A DNA stretch of 6,859 bases, taken from the NCBI GenBank assembly GCA_049964535.1, contig JBMFXG010000143.1, forward strand, positions 1 through 6,859, in the 5' to 3' direction. The translations under genes and the position numbers were made by a program. Below are positions 6,500-6,859 of this stretch, piece by piece (position 1 is the first letter of the stretch; the number at the start of each line of letters is the position of its first letter). The stretch comes from JAJYZP01 sp049964535 (GTDB lineage Bacteria; Actinomycetota; Acidimicrobiia; Acidimicrobiales; Acidimicrobiaceae). Below the pieces are notes generated by a model. The model worked only from the letters and a program-made list of their open reading frames with translations, did no database searches and was not told where the DNA came from.

Positions 6500-6782
6500 A
6501 GGAACGTCCTGGTAACGGGCTTGTGGGGTCCGCCCGGGGAAGGTCAATCGCTCTCTCCTCGCGCCCCGCCGAGGCAGCCCAGCCCGGTGTACCGGCAGGT
6601 CCTGTCGCAGCCGGTCCGTACACTGCCGGCCGATCGCTCCAGCGGGTATCTGGTCGGTGGCACCGGCGACCAAGCGGCAGGGATGACGACGTGGAGGTGG
6701 AGGGTGTCGGGACCGCGGTTGTTCGACTTCGACTCGGAGGTCAGGGCGGCGCTCGAGAGGGGTTCCAAGGATGTAGTTTCGG
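6500..6782. other. GC-rich block after the tRNA with an open frame of unknown identity
   Basis: GC rises to about 70% by hand count over 6541-6720, against roughly 50-57% in most of dcd and as low as about 38% locally in the reductase gene. A plus-strand frame is open through 6521-6799 and ends in TFDFDSE-like sequence (RLFDFDSEVRAALERGSKD, then a stop). A minus-strand frame is open over 6544-6795. In both, the same base column is the third codon position and is more than 80% G/C, which suggests protein-coding sequence of high-GC origin. The plus frame uses many AGG codons, while the minus frame uses mostly C-ending codons typical of GC-rich actinobacteria. Neither product is recognisable and neither has a convincing start, so I do not call a gene. 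It may be a gene fragment cut by the IS-like end on its right. Confidence 0.35.
6587..6630. repeat. Compound inverted repeat in the GC-rich block
   Basis: GTGTAC (6587-6592) is the exact reverse complement of GTACAC (6618-6623). The neighbouring CGG (6593-6595) and CCG (6611-6613) extend the stem past a short bulge. Overlapping it, CCGGCAG (6592-6598) pairs exactly with CTGCCGG (6623-6629). The two foldings compete for the same bases. This could be chance in GC-rich DNA, a structured RNA, or a protein-binding site. Confidence 0.35.
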
Positions 6783-6859
6783 GGCTCTTCAGCATTTAGC
6801 GGGGTCTAGGGCTTTTAGCTAGCCCTGTCGTAGATGGATCTGAGACAGGAGCACCTGTA
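6782..6859 (+). mobile_element. Possible left end of an ISL3-like insertion sequence, cut by the window edge
   Basis: The sequence GGGCTCTTCAGCATTTAGC (6782-6800) resembles, from memory, the GGCTCTTC-type termini of ISL3-family elements; the orientation would put the element to the right. GC falls back at this point, and the open frames to the left end just inside it, as expected at an insertion junction. No transposase is readable: an ATG at 6834 opens a frame (MDLRQEHL) but only a few codons remain and no ribosome site precedes it. The matching right end and the target duplication lie outside the window, so this is a tentative call. Confidence 0.25.
6808..6858. repeat. Overlapping inverted repeats near the window end
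   Basis: Three perfect stems share bases. AGGGCT/AGCCCT (6808-6813 and 6821-6826) has a 7-nt loop. CCTGTC/GACAGG (6824-6829 and 6844-6849) has 14 nt between its arms. ACAGG/CCTGT (6845-6849 and 6854-6858) has a 4-nt loop. They are mutually exclusive in part. Such nests occur in IS subterminal regions and in attenuator-type leaders; the sequence ends before this can be decided. Confidence 0.45.

Noticed and set aside
6834..6859. Start of a transposase gene (MDLRQEHL)
   Set aside because: Only eight codons are visible, there is no ribosome site, and no family can be assigned.
6840..6859. Cobalamin-riboswitch-like box (ACAGGAGCACCTG)
   Set aside because: It only partly resembles the B12 box, the conserved upstream core of the riboswitch is absent, and the resemblance is explained by the ACAGG/CCTGT hairpin.

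Overview
The window looks chromosomal and comes from an actinobacterium of middling GC (roughly 50-55% in the core genes), with some resemblance to the Acidimicrobiia. Three things point there. The DnaK lacks the roughly 25-residue insertion that Gram-negative DnaK carries in its first lobe. The dCTP deaminase is the actinobacterial dUMP-forming type and closely resembles the mycobacterial enzyme. The membrane Fe-S reductase has the architecture of mycobacterial EtfD. The lineage below phylum is inference.

Layout from left to right: (1) 2-1726, minus strand: dnaK, 575 codons, its C-terminal tail cut by the window edge. (2) 1727-1915: divergent control region. (3) 1916-2614, plus strand: 2,3-bisphosphoglycerate-dependent phosphoglycerate mutase (gpmA). 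(4) 2615-2819: spacer with a candidate promoter at its right end. (5) 2820-3509, plus strand: lipoprotein with the Lipoprotein_15 'secreted repeat', possibly read from a leaderless mRNA. (6) 3510-3652: convergent spacer with small hairpins. (7) 3653-5719, minus strand: membrane Fe-S oxidoreductase with a cytochrome-b-like anchor, two 4Fe-4S motifs and two CCG domains. (8) 5810-6385, minus strand: dcd. (9) 6425-6495, plus strand: tRNA-Gly(CCC). (10) about 6500-6859: a block that rises to about 70% GC, holds no recognisable gene, and runs into an IS-end-like sequence with overlapping inverted repeats.

The genes are mostly housekeeping: protein folding, lower glycolysis, electron transfer to the quinone pool and pyrimidine nucleotide supply. 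They do not form one pathway. Only the dcd-reductase pair runs in the same direction with a short gap (90 bp), so only that pair could share a transcript.

I see no new defence or biosynthetic system. The parts most worth checking are the compositional break after the tRNA, the perfect inverted repeat between dcd and the tRNA, and the lipoprotein of unknown function.
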